Positions 1-5,784 are shown, counted from the first letter of the stretch. The stretch is 5,822 nt of DNA from Paracoccaceae bacterium (GCA_003565055.1 PXDM01000139.1:1-5822), one strand, 5' to 3'. Made by a program: numbers and translations. Notes: generated from the letters alone by a model not told the origin.

Positions 1-1030
1 AGCCCACGGTCACTGTCACTTGCTGCGCGTCGGTCGACAGAACGCCCACGTTCCAGCAGGCCTGGATCGCCAGACGCAACGCATCGGCTTCCGACGTGCT
101 GAGCGCCGCCGCCGCGCTGGGGCCGGAGCTGCCGCCCGACATCTGCTCGGCGATGGCCGCGGCAAGCGCTTCGGCGATGGCATCGTCAGGCGGGGCCGCC
201 GGGCTGGGCGGGGTCGGCGGGGTCTGCGTCGGTGGCGTCGCGGGGGTTGGCGGCGTGGCCGGCGTTGCGGGCGGCTCCGGGGCGGCGGCAGTTTCGGCCG
301 GCGGTTCCGGGGCCTGCGCGGGGCGGTCGGGGCGCGTGCGCGGGCGCTGGCTGAGATTGGGGGCCATGGCCGCGCGTTCGAGCGCGCCCTCGTCGGTCTC
401 GGTCGCCTCGGTGACAATCTCGGTCGTGGCTTCGGGCGGCGCGGTCTCGGCCTGTTCGGCCTCGGGTAGAGGCGTCTCGGCCTCGGGTTCCGGCTGGGCG
501 GCGGGTTGCGCGGCCATGTCGACCTGCGCGCTCTCGGGCGGGGCCTCGGAGGGCGTGGGGGCGACGCGATCGACCGGGCGCGGGCGGGGCCGCGCGCTTT
601 CGCCCGGCGCGGGCATGGGCGAGAAGATCACGCCTGTGGATTGCTCCGCCGGGGCGGGTTCGGGCGCGGGGACCGCTTCGGGCGCGGGCGGGGCGACCGG
701 GTCAGGGGCCTGAACTTCTGGCTCCGGTGCAGGTGGGGGCGATGGCGCGGGCGTTGGCTCCGGCGCGGGCTCCGGGGGCGGCGCTGGTGTGGGCTCTGGC
801 GCGGGCGCAGGCTCTGGTTCCGGCGCAGGTGGGGCCGCGTCCGGGGTGCTGAGCGCCGCGAATTCTTCGGCCGAGATGATCGACACATCCGAGACCGGGA
901 TCACCAGCGAGCTGTCGCGCGGCTGGAACAGCCCGCCGAGCATGATCCAAGTGATCAGGCCAAGATGCGCCACACCCGAGACTCGCTGTCCCGTGTCCAT
1001 ACGCTGCCAGATATCCCGGACCATGGCCAT
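1..1030 (-). CDS. tolA: TolA, Tol-Pal energy-transducing protein (C-terminus cut by window edge)
   Basis: The frame is open from an ATG at 1030 down to base 1 with no stop: 343 complete codons, so the 3' end lies outside the window. TolA links the TolQR motor in the inner membrane to TolB/Pal at the outer membrane. A short cytoplasmic start is followed by one membrane helix (about residues 17-35) and the segment VSDVSIISAEEFAAL. A long Pro/Ala/Glu-rich periplasmic region follows (about 66-281). The C-terminal domain begins near residue 283 and contains LRLAIQACWNVGVLST (318-333), typical of alphaproteobacterial TolA domain III. Position after tolQ and tolR confirms the call. AAGG at 1039-1042 lies 8 bases before the ATG and supports this start. 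An ATG at 1000 (MDTGQRVSG) is an alternative resembling the start of some homologues as I recall them. The protein differs from enteric TolA in having a proline-rich rather than Ala/Lys helical stalk. Confidence 0.93.
   Translation of the reverse strand, partial: MAMVRDIWQRMDTGQRVSGVAHLGLITWIMLGGLFQPRDSSLVIPVSDVSIISAEEFAALSTPDAAPPAPEPEPAPAPEPTPAPPPEPAPEPTPAPSPPPAPEPEVQAPDPVAPPAPEAVPAPEPAPAEQSTGVIFSPMPAPGESARPRPRPVDRVAPTPSEAPPESAQVDMAAQPAAQPEPEAETPLPEAEQAETAPPEATTEIVTEATETDEGALERAAMAPNLSQRPRTRPDRPAQAPEPPAETAAAPEPPATPATPPTPATPPTQTPPTPPSPAAPPDDAIAEALAAAIAEQMSGGSSGPSAAAALSTSEADALRLAIQACWNVGVLSTDAQQVTVTVG
188..310 (-). repeat. Proline/threonine-rich repeat block II of TolA (residues 241-281)
   Basis: A second low-complexity stretch built on PATPPTP-like units leads directly into the folded C-terminal domain at about residue 283. 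It is separated from block I by a more varied Glu/Ala/Arg region that includes PRPRPVDRVAP. Confidence 0.7.
716..835 (-). repeat. Proline-rich repeat block I of TolA (residues 66-105)
   Basis: About forty codons alternate Pro with Ala, Glu or Thr, in PEPAPAP- and PEPTPAP-type units. On the plus strand this appears as degenerate repeats of ggctccggcgcg type. Such a sequence favours an extended polyproline-II rod in the periplasm. Low-complexity DNA like this is prone to length change between strains. Confidence 0.75.
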
Positions 1031-1038
1031 GCTCTGTG

Positions 1039-1043
1039 CCTTA
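1039..1043 (-). promoter_or_regulatory. Ribosome binding site of tolA
   Basis: TAAGG on the minus strand lies 8 bases upstream of the ATG at 1030, in the 27-base gap after the tolR stop. It favours the 1030 start over the in-frame ATG at 1000, which has only weak purine runs before it. Confidence 0.5.
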
Positions 1044-1057
1044 GCCTTTCACGCCAC

Positions 1058-1528
1058 TCAGTTGCTGCCGTCGTCGAAAAGCGGCCCGCCCCGATCCGTC
1101 ACCAGCCCGATATCGTTGAACCCGCCCGTGTTGAGCGCGCCCATGATCTGCACGACGCGCTCATAGGGGATCGAGCCTTCGGCGCGCAGAAACACCTTGT
1201 TGTCGCGCCGCTCTGCCGCGATCGCGCGCAGTTGCGGGATCAGGCGGTTCGGATCGACTTCGGAATTCATGATCATCACCGACCCGTCGGCCATGAGCGT
1301 GATCGCCAAGGGCTCTTCCTGCTCGACCGGCAGCGCGCCTGCCGATGTGCGCGGCAATTCGACCTGCACGCCGACCGTCAGCATCGGGGCGGCGACCATA
1401 AAGATGATCAGGAGCACCAGCATCACATCCACCATCGGCGTGACATTGAGCTCCGACATCTTGCCCGCGCCACCGCGCCGCCTGCGCCGCCCCGTGCCCC
1501 CGCTTTTCTTGATGAATTGCGAACTCAT
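1058..1528 (-). CDS. tolR: TolR, Tol-Pal motor subunit (ExbD/TolR family)
   Basis: This 156-residue protein has the usual ExbD/TolR length and layout: a cytoplasmic N-terminus, one membrane helix (about residues 33-51) and a periplasmic domain. The signature ELNVTPMVDVMLVLLIIFMV is intact, and Asp34 corresponds to the proton-conducting aspartate of the family. The N-terminus carries a run of five arginines (14-18) before the helix, consistent with positive-inside topology. TolR dimers sit inside the TolQ ring and couple proton flow to TolA. The ATG lies 2 bases after the tolQ TGA stop with no strong Shine-Dalgarno sequence, so translation is probably coupled to tolQ. The stop is 27 bases before tolA. 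No truncation or missing key residue is seen. Confidence 0.96.
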   Translation of the reverse strand: MSSQFIKKSGGTGRRRRRGGAGKMSELNVTPMVDVMLVLLIIFMVAAPMLTVGVQVELPRTSAGALPVEQEEPLAITLMADGSVMIMNSEVDPNRLIPQLRAIAAERRDNKVFLRAEGSIPYERVVQIMGALNTGGFNDIGLVTDRGGPLFDDGSN

Positions 1529-1530
1529 GA

Positions 1531-2229
1531 TCAGGCGGCGTCCAGCTGGCGCGACAGGATGGTGTTGAACTCATCGGCGAAGGCTTCATAGCCCGAGATC
1601 AGCTCCTCGCTGTCATCGGTGAGCTTGTTGTAGAAGATCGTCGCCGGGATGGCGGCCAGAAGCCCCAGCCCGGTGGCCAGAAGCGCCTCTGCGATGCCCG
1701 GCGCCACGACCGCAAGATTGCTCGATTCCGCCATGGCGATTTCCTCGAACGCGGTCTTGATGCCCCAGACCGTGCCGAACAGCCCCAGGAAGGGCGAGGC
1801 CGAGCCCACCGAGGCGAGATAGGTCAGCCCCCCGGTCAGCCCGCGCGCTTCCTTGTTGATAGCCACATCCATCGAGCGGTCGATCCGCGCGACCGCACCG
1901 GGGATCAGCCGCCCGTCAGAGCGATGCGAGCGCCGCCATTCGGTCATGCCCGCAGCGAACACCCGCTGCGGCGAGGTCTCGGGCGCGGGGCCGATATGGT
2001 CGTAAAGCTCGTCGAGCGGCTCGCCCGACCAGAACGCGGCCTCGAATTCCTCGGCATCCGCGCGCGCGCGGCGGTAGAGGATGTGCTTCTGGATGATGAT
2101 CGCCCAGGACCAGAAGGACGCGATGATCAGGCCCACCATGACGGCCTGCACGATGAAGGAGGCCCGCAGGAACAGCCCTACGAGCGAGAAATCGACGTCA
2201 TGTGCAGACGCCAGCGTTGTCGGATCCAT
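1531..2229 (-). CDS. tolQ: TolQ, Tol-Pal motor channel subunit (MotA/TolQ/ExbB family)
   Basis: This 232-residue inner-membrane protein has the three membrane segments of the family: about residues 17-46, 131-157 and 172-203. The second and third contain the conserved ASVGSASPFLGLFGTVWGI (139-157) and APGIAEALLATGLGLLAAIP (176-195), whose small and Thr residues (for example Thr153 and Thr186) line the proton path in relatives. It forms the ring around TolR. I chose the ATG at 2229 (MDPTTLASAHDVDFS) because it matches the usual start of this family. An in-frame GTG at 2241 would add four residues but has no Shine-Dalgarno sequence. It is preceded by a 99-base gap with a candidate promoter and followed after 2 bases by tolR. 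The sequence appears complete. Confidence 0.96.
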   Translation of the reverse strand: MDPTTLASAHDVDFSLVGLFLRASFIVQAVMVGLIIASFWSWAIIIQKHILYRRARADAEEFEAAFWSGEPLDELYDHIGPAPETSPQRVFAAGMTEWRRSHRSDGRLIPGAVARIDRSMDVAINKEARGLTGGLTYLASVGSASPFLGLFGTVWGIKTAFEEIAMAESSNLAVVAPGIAEALLATGLGLLAAIPATIFYNKLTDDSEELISGYEAFADEFNTILSRQLDAA

Positions 2230-2249
2230 ATCTCTGCCCACTCAAATGC

Positions 2250-2266
2250 GCCGCTCTCATGGCGGC
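2250..2266 (-). other. Small hairpin in the tolQ leader
   Basis: A 5-bp perfect GC stem (gccgc/gcggc) encloses a 7-base loop, about 20 bases before the tolQ start. There is no T-run after it, so it is not an obvious terminator. It would lie in the 5' leader made from the candidate promoter. A stem this short may be chance in GC-rich DNA. Confidence 0.25.
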
Positions 2267-2276
2267 TTTGCGCGAC

Positions 2277-2305
2277 ACCATACACCAAGGCAAGCGGCTT
2301 ACCAA
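2277..2305 (-). promoter_or_regulatory. Candidate sigma-70-type promoter for tolQRA
   Basis: On the minus strand TTGGTA (-35, at 2305-2300) and TATGGT (-10, at 2282-2277) are separated by exactly 17 bases. Each matches the consensus at four of six positions. Transcription would begin near 2270, giving a leader of about 40 bases before the tolQ ATG. It lies in the only sizeable gap within the minus-strand gene block. This is inference from motif and position; readthrough from ybgC is also likely. Confidence 0.35.
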
Positions 2306-2328
2306 CACAAGCGCGTTATACATTCGGT

Positions 2329-2721
2329 TTATGCGCTGATTTTTTCCACCAAGGCGCGCGGCAGGGGCTGCGGGCGGCCTGCCTCCGAGATGCAGACGAG
2401 GGTGACTTCGGCCTCGAACAGCGTCTGGCCCGCCCGCGTGACGCTTTGCGCGAGCACCAGACGCGCGCTGCGGTGGCTGAGATAGCGCGTGCGCACCTCC
2501 AGCAGATCATCGAATTTCGCTGGCGCAAGGTAATCGGCCACCACCCGGCGCACGGCAAAGACACCCTCCCCCGCCGCCCGCATCGCGCCCTGGTCGAGGC
2601 CGAGCGTGCGCACCCATTCCGACCGCCCCCGTTCGATGAATTTCAGGTAATTGGCGTAATAGACGATCCCTGCGAGGTCCGTGTCCTCGTAATAGACGCG
2701 GATTTGGTGGGTGTGGGTCAT
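2329..2721 (-). CDS. ybgC: YbgC, Tol-Pal-associated acyl-CoA thioesterase (hotdog fold)
   Basis: This 130-residue protein has the normal length for the YbgC/4HBT family of cytoplasmic acyl-CoA thioesterases. The active-site region YYEDTDLAGIVYYANY (10-25) is intact, with Asp15 as the expected catalytic residue, followed by the helix LKFIERGRSEWVR. YbgC is commonly the first gene of tol-pal clusters and in enterics has been linked to phospholipid metabolism at the membrane. Its exact substrate in this organism cannot be told from sequence. The ATG overlaps the stop of the upstream membrane-protein gene by four bases (ATGA), and only a weak GGA lies upstream, so translation is probably coupled. 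The gene ends in TAA, 99 bases before tolQ. Confidence 0.94.
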   Translation of the reverse strand: MTHTHQIRVYYEDTDLAGIVYYANYLKFIERGRSEWVRTLGLDQGAMRAAGEGVFAVRRVVADYLAPAKFDDLLEVRTRYLSHRSARLVLAQSVTRAGQTLFEAEVTLVCISEAGRPQPLPRALVEKISA

Positions 2722-4172
2722 TTGGTGTTATCCGTCTTGATCAGCCCCGAGAAGCCCGCGACGGCGAGCAGGGTCAGCGCCCAGCCCATCGCGATATGAA
2801 ACCACAGATAGCCGCGCGCCAGCATCCCGCGCGTGGTGCGGTCATCGGGGATCCAGTAGCTTTGCATCTCCAGCGACACGACAGGGAACAGTGTGTCTGC
2901 GGAATAGATCAGGGCATTGAAACGCGGGTAAGAGGCCGCGTCAGAGTGGTTGAGGAAACAGTCCAACTGCCCGCTTGGGTGATCCGCGCACTCGACCCAA
3001 GCGGGGTTAAGCTGAATTTGCGGCAGATTGGGCTTGATCGCGCCATGACCGGCGGCATTGGCGAAGACCAGAAAACCAATGAGCCACATGGCCAGCCCCC
3101 ACCACGCGGCATTTTGCGGCTTGCGGCCATAGCCCACGACTGCGCCAAGGATGCCGTCCCAGAGGCGCAGGCCGGTCAGGTGCAGCCAATGGCCGATCAC
3201 CCGATCCGTGTGCAGGCGCAGCCCGTCTTTTTCGGGGGTGGTGTCGCGGTCATTTCGGGCTTGCGCCAAGTCGCGCGCAATCCGCTCCCGCCGCGCCATG
3301 CGCTGCAAGCGTTCCTTCTCGATCAGGATCGCCCGTGCATCCGCACCATGCCCCATCTCGCGCAGAACCTTAGCACACTGTTCATAGGGGTCGGGCCAGA
3401 AATCTTGGCCGTATTGCTTTGGCTGTTGCAGGGCCAGCCATTTCAGGCGGCTATTCGCATCGGTTGGTGCAACCCCCACAAACGCCCCATAGCGACAACG
3501 ATTAAGGATCAACTCAGGCGGCCAGCAGGCCGGATCATCACATATTGCGCCAAAGGAGGCACCGGTCAGGTCCATGCAGCCTCTGGCCTTGGCCCGTTCG
3601 CGCCAGAAAAACGCGCCTGTAACTTCCGCCCCGTCACAACTCAGCGCCTTGCCCTCAGCTTGCAACTTCGCTCCGTCGCATTCCAGATTGCACCCTAGCC
3701 GTGCGCCCGGAAGCCGCACTTCGCCTGCGATCGTGGCATTGCGCACGGTGACACTGCCCTCCACCTGCAAGCCATCTGCCCTGATCGCGGCTTTCAGATC
3801 TGACCTATCAAGAAACAGGTTCTTGATCTTGGCCTGGCGTAGGATGATCGCGTCAGCGATATGGCAGAACACCAACGCCAGATCATGGCGCAGGGTGGCC
3901 CCTTCGAAATCCAGCCCTTTGGTGGCACCGCTGTTGTCCTCATCCCCATCAACATACGCCCCCTTCACTTGCAACCCCGTTTCTGGCAGGCGGCAGTCCT
4001 CGCAGCCACCAAGGGCGAGGTAGCGGATGAAGGTGGCGCGCAGGGTGACGGCATCGCTGGGGCCATCGGGGACGCTTTGGCCCAGCACAAAAACCTTGCG
4101 ATTGCCCGCTTGCAGCCACGCCACCAGCCGCTCTTCCGCAGGCAGCAACTTGAAATCCCCCAACACCTTCAT
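2718..4172 (-). CDS. Two-pass membrane protein with N-terminal beta-solenoid-like repeats, function unknown
   Basis: This 484-residue protein has three parts. Residues about 43-210 hold repeated LxLxGAxIxGxLxL-like strands (for example GLDFEGATLRHDLAL, GSVTVRNATIAGEVRLPGARL), resembling pentapeptide or bactofilin-like beta-helices. Residues 259-310 are a charged Arg/Glu-rich helical section starting WPDPYEQCAKVLREMGH. The C-terminus has two membrane helices (about 355-374 and 454-478) around a loop containing NALIYSADTLFPVVSLEMQ. Basic residues before helix 1 and after helix 2 suggest both ends are cytoplasmic. The PYEQ...AKVLREMGH and YSxDxLxPVV elements recall proteins in Streptomyces and others labelled 'membrane-associated oxidoreductase', but I see no cofactor or catalytic motif, so I do not assign that function. 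It is coupled by ATGA overlaps to the genes on both sides. Sampled GC is lower than in its neighbours, suggesting a later arrival. Confidence 0.88.
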   Translation of the reverse strand: MKVLGDFKLLPAEERLVAWLQAGNRKVFVLGQSVPDGPSDAVTLRATFIRYLALGGCEDCRLPETGLQVKGAYVDGDEDNSGATKGLDFEGATLRHDLALVFCHIADAIILRQAKIKNLFLDRSDLKAAIRADGLQVEGSVTVRNATIAGEVRLPGARLGCNLECDGAKLQAEGKALSCDGAEVTGAFFWRERAKARGCMDLTGASFGAICDDPACWPPELILNRCRYGAFVGVAPTDANSRLKWLALQQPKQYGQDFWPDPYEQCAKVLREMGHGADARAILIEKERLQRMARRERIARDLAQARNDRDTTPEKDGLRLHTDRVIGHWLHLTGLRLWDGILGAVVGYGRKPQNAAWWGLAMWLIGFLVFANAAGHGAIKPNLPQIQLNPAWVECADHPSGQLDCFLNHSDAASYPRFNALIYSADTLFPVVSLEMQSYWIPDDRTTRGMLARGYLWFHIAMGWALTLLAVAGFSGLIKTDNTK

Positions 4173-4792
4173 TGCAGCCCCCCCATCCGCGCGCTCAGGC
4201 GAAGCGCGTGGCTCGGGTCCGTCGCCACCGCAGGCAGCACCGGGTCATAGGCCGCGCGGATCAGCGCGTCGATCTCGGGGCGCAGGATCACGCCGCCCTC
4301 GACCACCGCCAGCGCAGAGCGGTCCGTGAAGGCCGTGTCGGACCACAGAAGGATCACCTGCACGGCCTGGCTCAGCGCGAGGGTTTCGGCAGACACCGCC
4401 TCCAGCGCCGCATCCATGCGGATGAAGACAAACGCCGCCTTGATCGCGTTGGCCGCGTCGAAGCGGAAGACGCGGTACTGGTTCGCCCCCGCCGCCTGCA
4501 GGCGCGCGACCAGCGGTCCCAGCCCCTCGACCAGACGATCCAGCCCCGGCACTTCGAGCAGTTCCTGCCAGTCGCGGAAGAAAAACACCATCAGATTGAC
4601 GCCAAGCTCCGGGTCAGTCTCGGCCATCTTATGCCCGGCGAGGCTCACCACCGCCTCGATCGCGCCTTTGAGCGTGGCCAGCGTCGCATCCTCGACCCCG
4701 AAGACCACGGGCACGATGGGCCGCCCCCAGCGCGCGCAGAGGAATTGGCCGTCGGCGCGGGTGAAGAGCGTCTCGATCTCGGATGCATCCAT
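4169..4792 (-). CDS. Conserved alphaproteobacterial protein of unknown function
   Basis: This 207-residue protein has no signal peptide or clear membrane helix, so it is probably cytoplasmic. It resembles a conserved uncharacterised family I recall from Rhodobacteraceae. Recognisable stretches are RADGQFLCARWGRPIVPVVF (12-31), HKMAETDPELGVNLMVFFFR, NQYRVFRFD and ILLWSDTAF. I know of no assigned activity and see no catalytic signature. The ATG is well supported by AAAGGA 7 bases upstream. It is the first gene of the minus-strand block, and its TGA overlaps the ATG of the 484-aa membrane-protein gene. Just before the stop the coding strand has seven consecutive G, which encode Gly-Gly, serve as a likely Shine-Dalgarno for the next gene, and lie in the phase of a -1 slippery heptamer. 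Confidence 0.85.
   Translation of the reverse strand: MDASEIETLFTRADGQFLCARWGRPIVPVVFGVEDATLATLKGAIEAVVSLAGHKMAETDPELGVNLMVFFFRDWQELLEVPGLDRLVEGLGPLVARLQAAGANQYRVFRFDAANAIKAAFVFIRMDAALEAVSAETLALSQAVQVILLWSDTAFTDRSALAVVEGGVILRPEIDALIRAAYDPVLPAVATDPSHALRLSARMGGLQ
4178..4184 (-). other. G7 tract: ribosome binding site of the next gene and possible -1 slippery site
   Basis: On the minus strand the codons are ATG GGG GGG CTG CAA TGA, giving a heptamer G_GGG_GGG in the upstream frame. The tract ends 5 bases before the ATG at 4172, a suitable position for a Shine-Dalgarno sequence. A -1 shift would read GCT GCA ATG and join the two proteins in frame. Use as a ribosome binding site is likely; frameshifting is speculative, and I see no strong stimulatory hairpin downstream. 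Confidence 0.5.
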
Positions 4793-4799
4793 GGGGCGG

Positions 4800-4805
4800 T
4801 CCTTT
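4800..4805 (-). promoter_or_regulatory. Ribosome binding site of the 207-aa protein gene
   Basis: AAAGGA on the minus strand lies 7 bases before the ATG at 4792. It is the best Shine-Dalgarno match in the window and fixes this start. Confidence 0.7.
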
Positions 4806-4836
4806 CGCGCCCCTGCTTAAGCGCCCCGGCGCGGGC

Positions 4837-4866
4837 ATTCAAGCGGCGGGCGCGGCGGCGTGACAA
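4837..4866 (-). promoter_or_regulatory. Candidate promoter for the minus-strand gene block
   Basis: On the minus strand TTGTCA (-35, 4866-4861; five of six consensus bases) and TTGAAT (-10, 4842-4837; four of six) are 18 bases apart. Transcription would start near 4830, giving a leader of about 40 bases. This is inference from motif and position only. Confidence 0.3.
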
Positions 4867-4888
4867 GGGCCGCGATTTCGCCTATGGC
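4860..4888 (+). promoter_or_regulatory. Candidate promoter for the Sel1-repeat gene
   Basis: GTGACA (-35, 4860-4865; five of six) and TATGGC (-10, 4883-4888; three of six) are 17 bases apart. The start site would be near 4895, about 26 bases before the GTG start codon. The -35 overlaps the -35 proposed for the opposite strand. This is inference from motif and position only. Confidence 0.3.
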
Positions 4889-4908
4889 GCGGGGCGTTGG
4901 GATGACGC

Positions 4909-4916
4909 AGGGGGAG
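4909..4916 (+). promoter_or_regulatory. Ribosome binding site of the Sel1-repeat gene
   Basis: AGGGGGAG lies 4 bases before the GTG at 4921. It supports this GTG over the second in-frame GTG at 4927. Confidence 0.55.
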
Positions 4917-4920
4917 TGCT

Positions 4921-5784
4921 GTGACAGTGAGGGCTCTGATATGGCTCGGCGCGCTGGCATGGGCGAGCGCGGTCGGGGCGCAGGTGCGGGCGGTGGACGG
5001 GCTCGCGGCGCTGGATGCCGGGGATGCGGCGCAGGCGCGGGCGATCTGGACGCCGCTGGCGGCGCGCGGGGATGTGCTGGCGCAGCATAATCTGGGGGTG
5101 CTCTATCTGACCGGGCAGGGCGGGGCGCGTGATCTTGCTCGCGCGCAAGGCTTGCTGGCGGCAGCGGCGGCGCAGGGGCATGGCCCGGCGCAACAGGCCA
5201 TGGCGGATTTGGCGGTTGAGGCCGGCGACTGGGCGCTCGCGGCACAATGGTACGGGATGCTGGCCGAGACGGATGCGCCCGCCGCGCAATTCACGCTTGC
5301 GCAGGTCAAGGACCAGGGCTTGCGTGACCCGGAGGCGGCGCTGCGCTGGTATCGCGCGGCGGCGGATCAGGGCATGGCGGAGGCGCAGTTCAGCCTCGGC
5401 GCGCTTTTGGCGGAGGCAGGCGCGGAGGCCAAGGCCGCCACGTGGTTCGAGGCGGCAGCGGCGCAAGGCCATGTGCTGGCGCAGCACAATCTGGCCGTCG
5501 CGCTGGCTGAAGGGGTCGGGCGCGCGCAGGACATGGAGGCCGCACGCGGCTGGTATCTGCGCGCCGCACGCGCGGGGCATGCGCCGTCGATGCACAATCT
5601 GGCACTGATGCAGGCGCGCGGGCAGGGTGGTGCGCAGCAGGTTCGCCATGCGCTCGCCTGGGCGCTGAACGCACAGAGCGCGGATCTGAGCGCGGCACTG
5701 CGGGACGTGATGACACAGGACGCGATCCGCGCGGCGGAGGCGCTTGCGCCTGACTGTCTGCAAGGGCGCGCGGCCTGCGACTGA
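4921..5784 (+). CDS. Secreted Sel1-like repeat (TPR-type) protein
   Basis: This 287-residue protein begins with a likely Sec signal peptide, MTVRALIWLGALAWASAVGA, cleaved about after residue 20, so it should act in the periplasm. The rest is a stack of Sel1-type helical repeats, at about 50-86, 87-118, 119-151, 152-183, 184-219 and 220-252. They share AQxxLGxxxxxG, A.xWYRxAAxQG and GHxxAQHNL patterns. Sel1 repeats are protein-interaction scaffolds, and no enzymatic motif is present. Two cysteines near the end (279 and 286) could form a disulfide. The GTG start has a good ribosome binding site. The gene diverges from the tol-side block across a 128-base region, so a link to Tol-Pal is possible but not shown. 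GC is very high: 73% in one 60-base line counted by hand. Confidence 0.88.
   Translation: MTVRALIWLGALAWASAVGAQVRAVDGLAALDAGDAAQARAIWTPLAARGDVLAQHNLGVLYLTGQGGARDLARAQGLLAAAAAQGHGPAQQAMADLAVEAGDWALAAQWYGMLAETDAPAAQFTLAQVKDQGLRDPEAALRWYRAAADQGMAEAQFSLGALLAEAGAEAKAATWFEAAAAQGHVLAQHNLAVALAEGVGRAQDMEAARGWYLRAARAGHAPSMHNLALMQARGQGGAQQVRHALAWALNAQSADLSAALRDVMTQDAIRAAEALAPDCLQGRAACD
5072..5494 (+). repeat. Internal DNA duplication within the Sel1-repeat gene (arms 5072-5095 and 5471-5494)
   Basis: Two 24-base segments differ at one base only, a synonymous cat/cac change. Both encode VLAQHNL, at the start of the first and fifth Sel1 repeats. Near-identity at the DNA level suggests recent repeat duplication or conversion, though strong codon bias on the same residues could also produce it. 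Confidence 0.6.

Noticed and set aside
20..713. Two long Gly/Arg- and Ala/Ser/Gly-rich plus-strand frames (20-469 and 96-713)
   Set aside because: They are shadows of the proline-rich tolA codons; high GC removes stop codons on the opposite strand.
188..835. CRISPR-like or tandem satellite array in the repetitive stretches
   Set aside because: The repeats are degenerate, have no uniform spacers and are in frame, encoding Pro-rich TolA sequence.
506..1591. 361-codon open frame on the plus strand
   Set aside because: It lies antisense to tolA and tolR, is dominated by Arg/Gly/His, and matches no family; the minus-strand genes explain the region.
1924..2799. 291-codon plus-strand frame across tolQ and ybgC
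   Set aside because: It is antisense to two clearly recognised genes and crosses their boundary, with no domain of its own.
2796..3698. 300-codon plus-strand frame
   Set aside because: It is antisense to the 484-aa membrane protein, whose repeats, membrane helices and ATGA overlaps are coherent.
4172..4924. 250-codon plus-strand frame
   Set aside because: It is antisense to the conserved 207-aa protein, which has a strong ribosome binding site and recognisable conserved segments.
4882..5763. 293-codon minus-strand frame
   Set aside because: It is an Arg-rich shadow of the Sel1-repeat gene, which has a signal peptide, repeats and a ribosome binding site on the plus strand.
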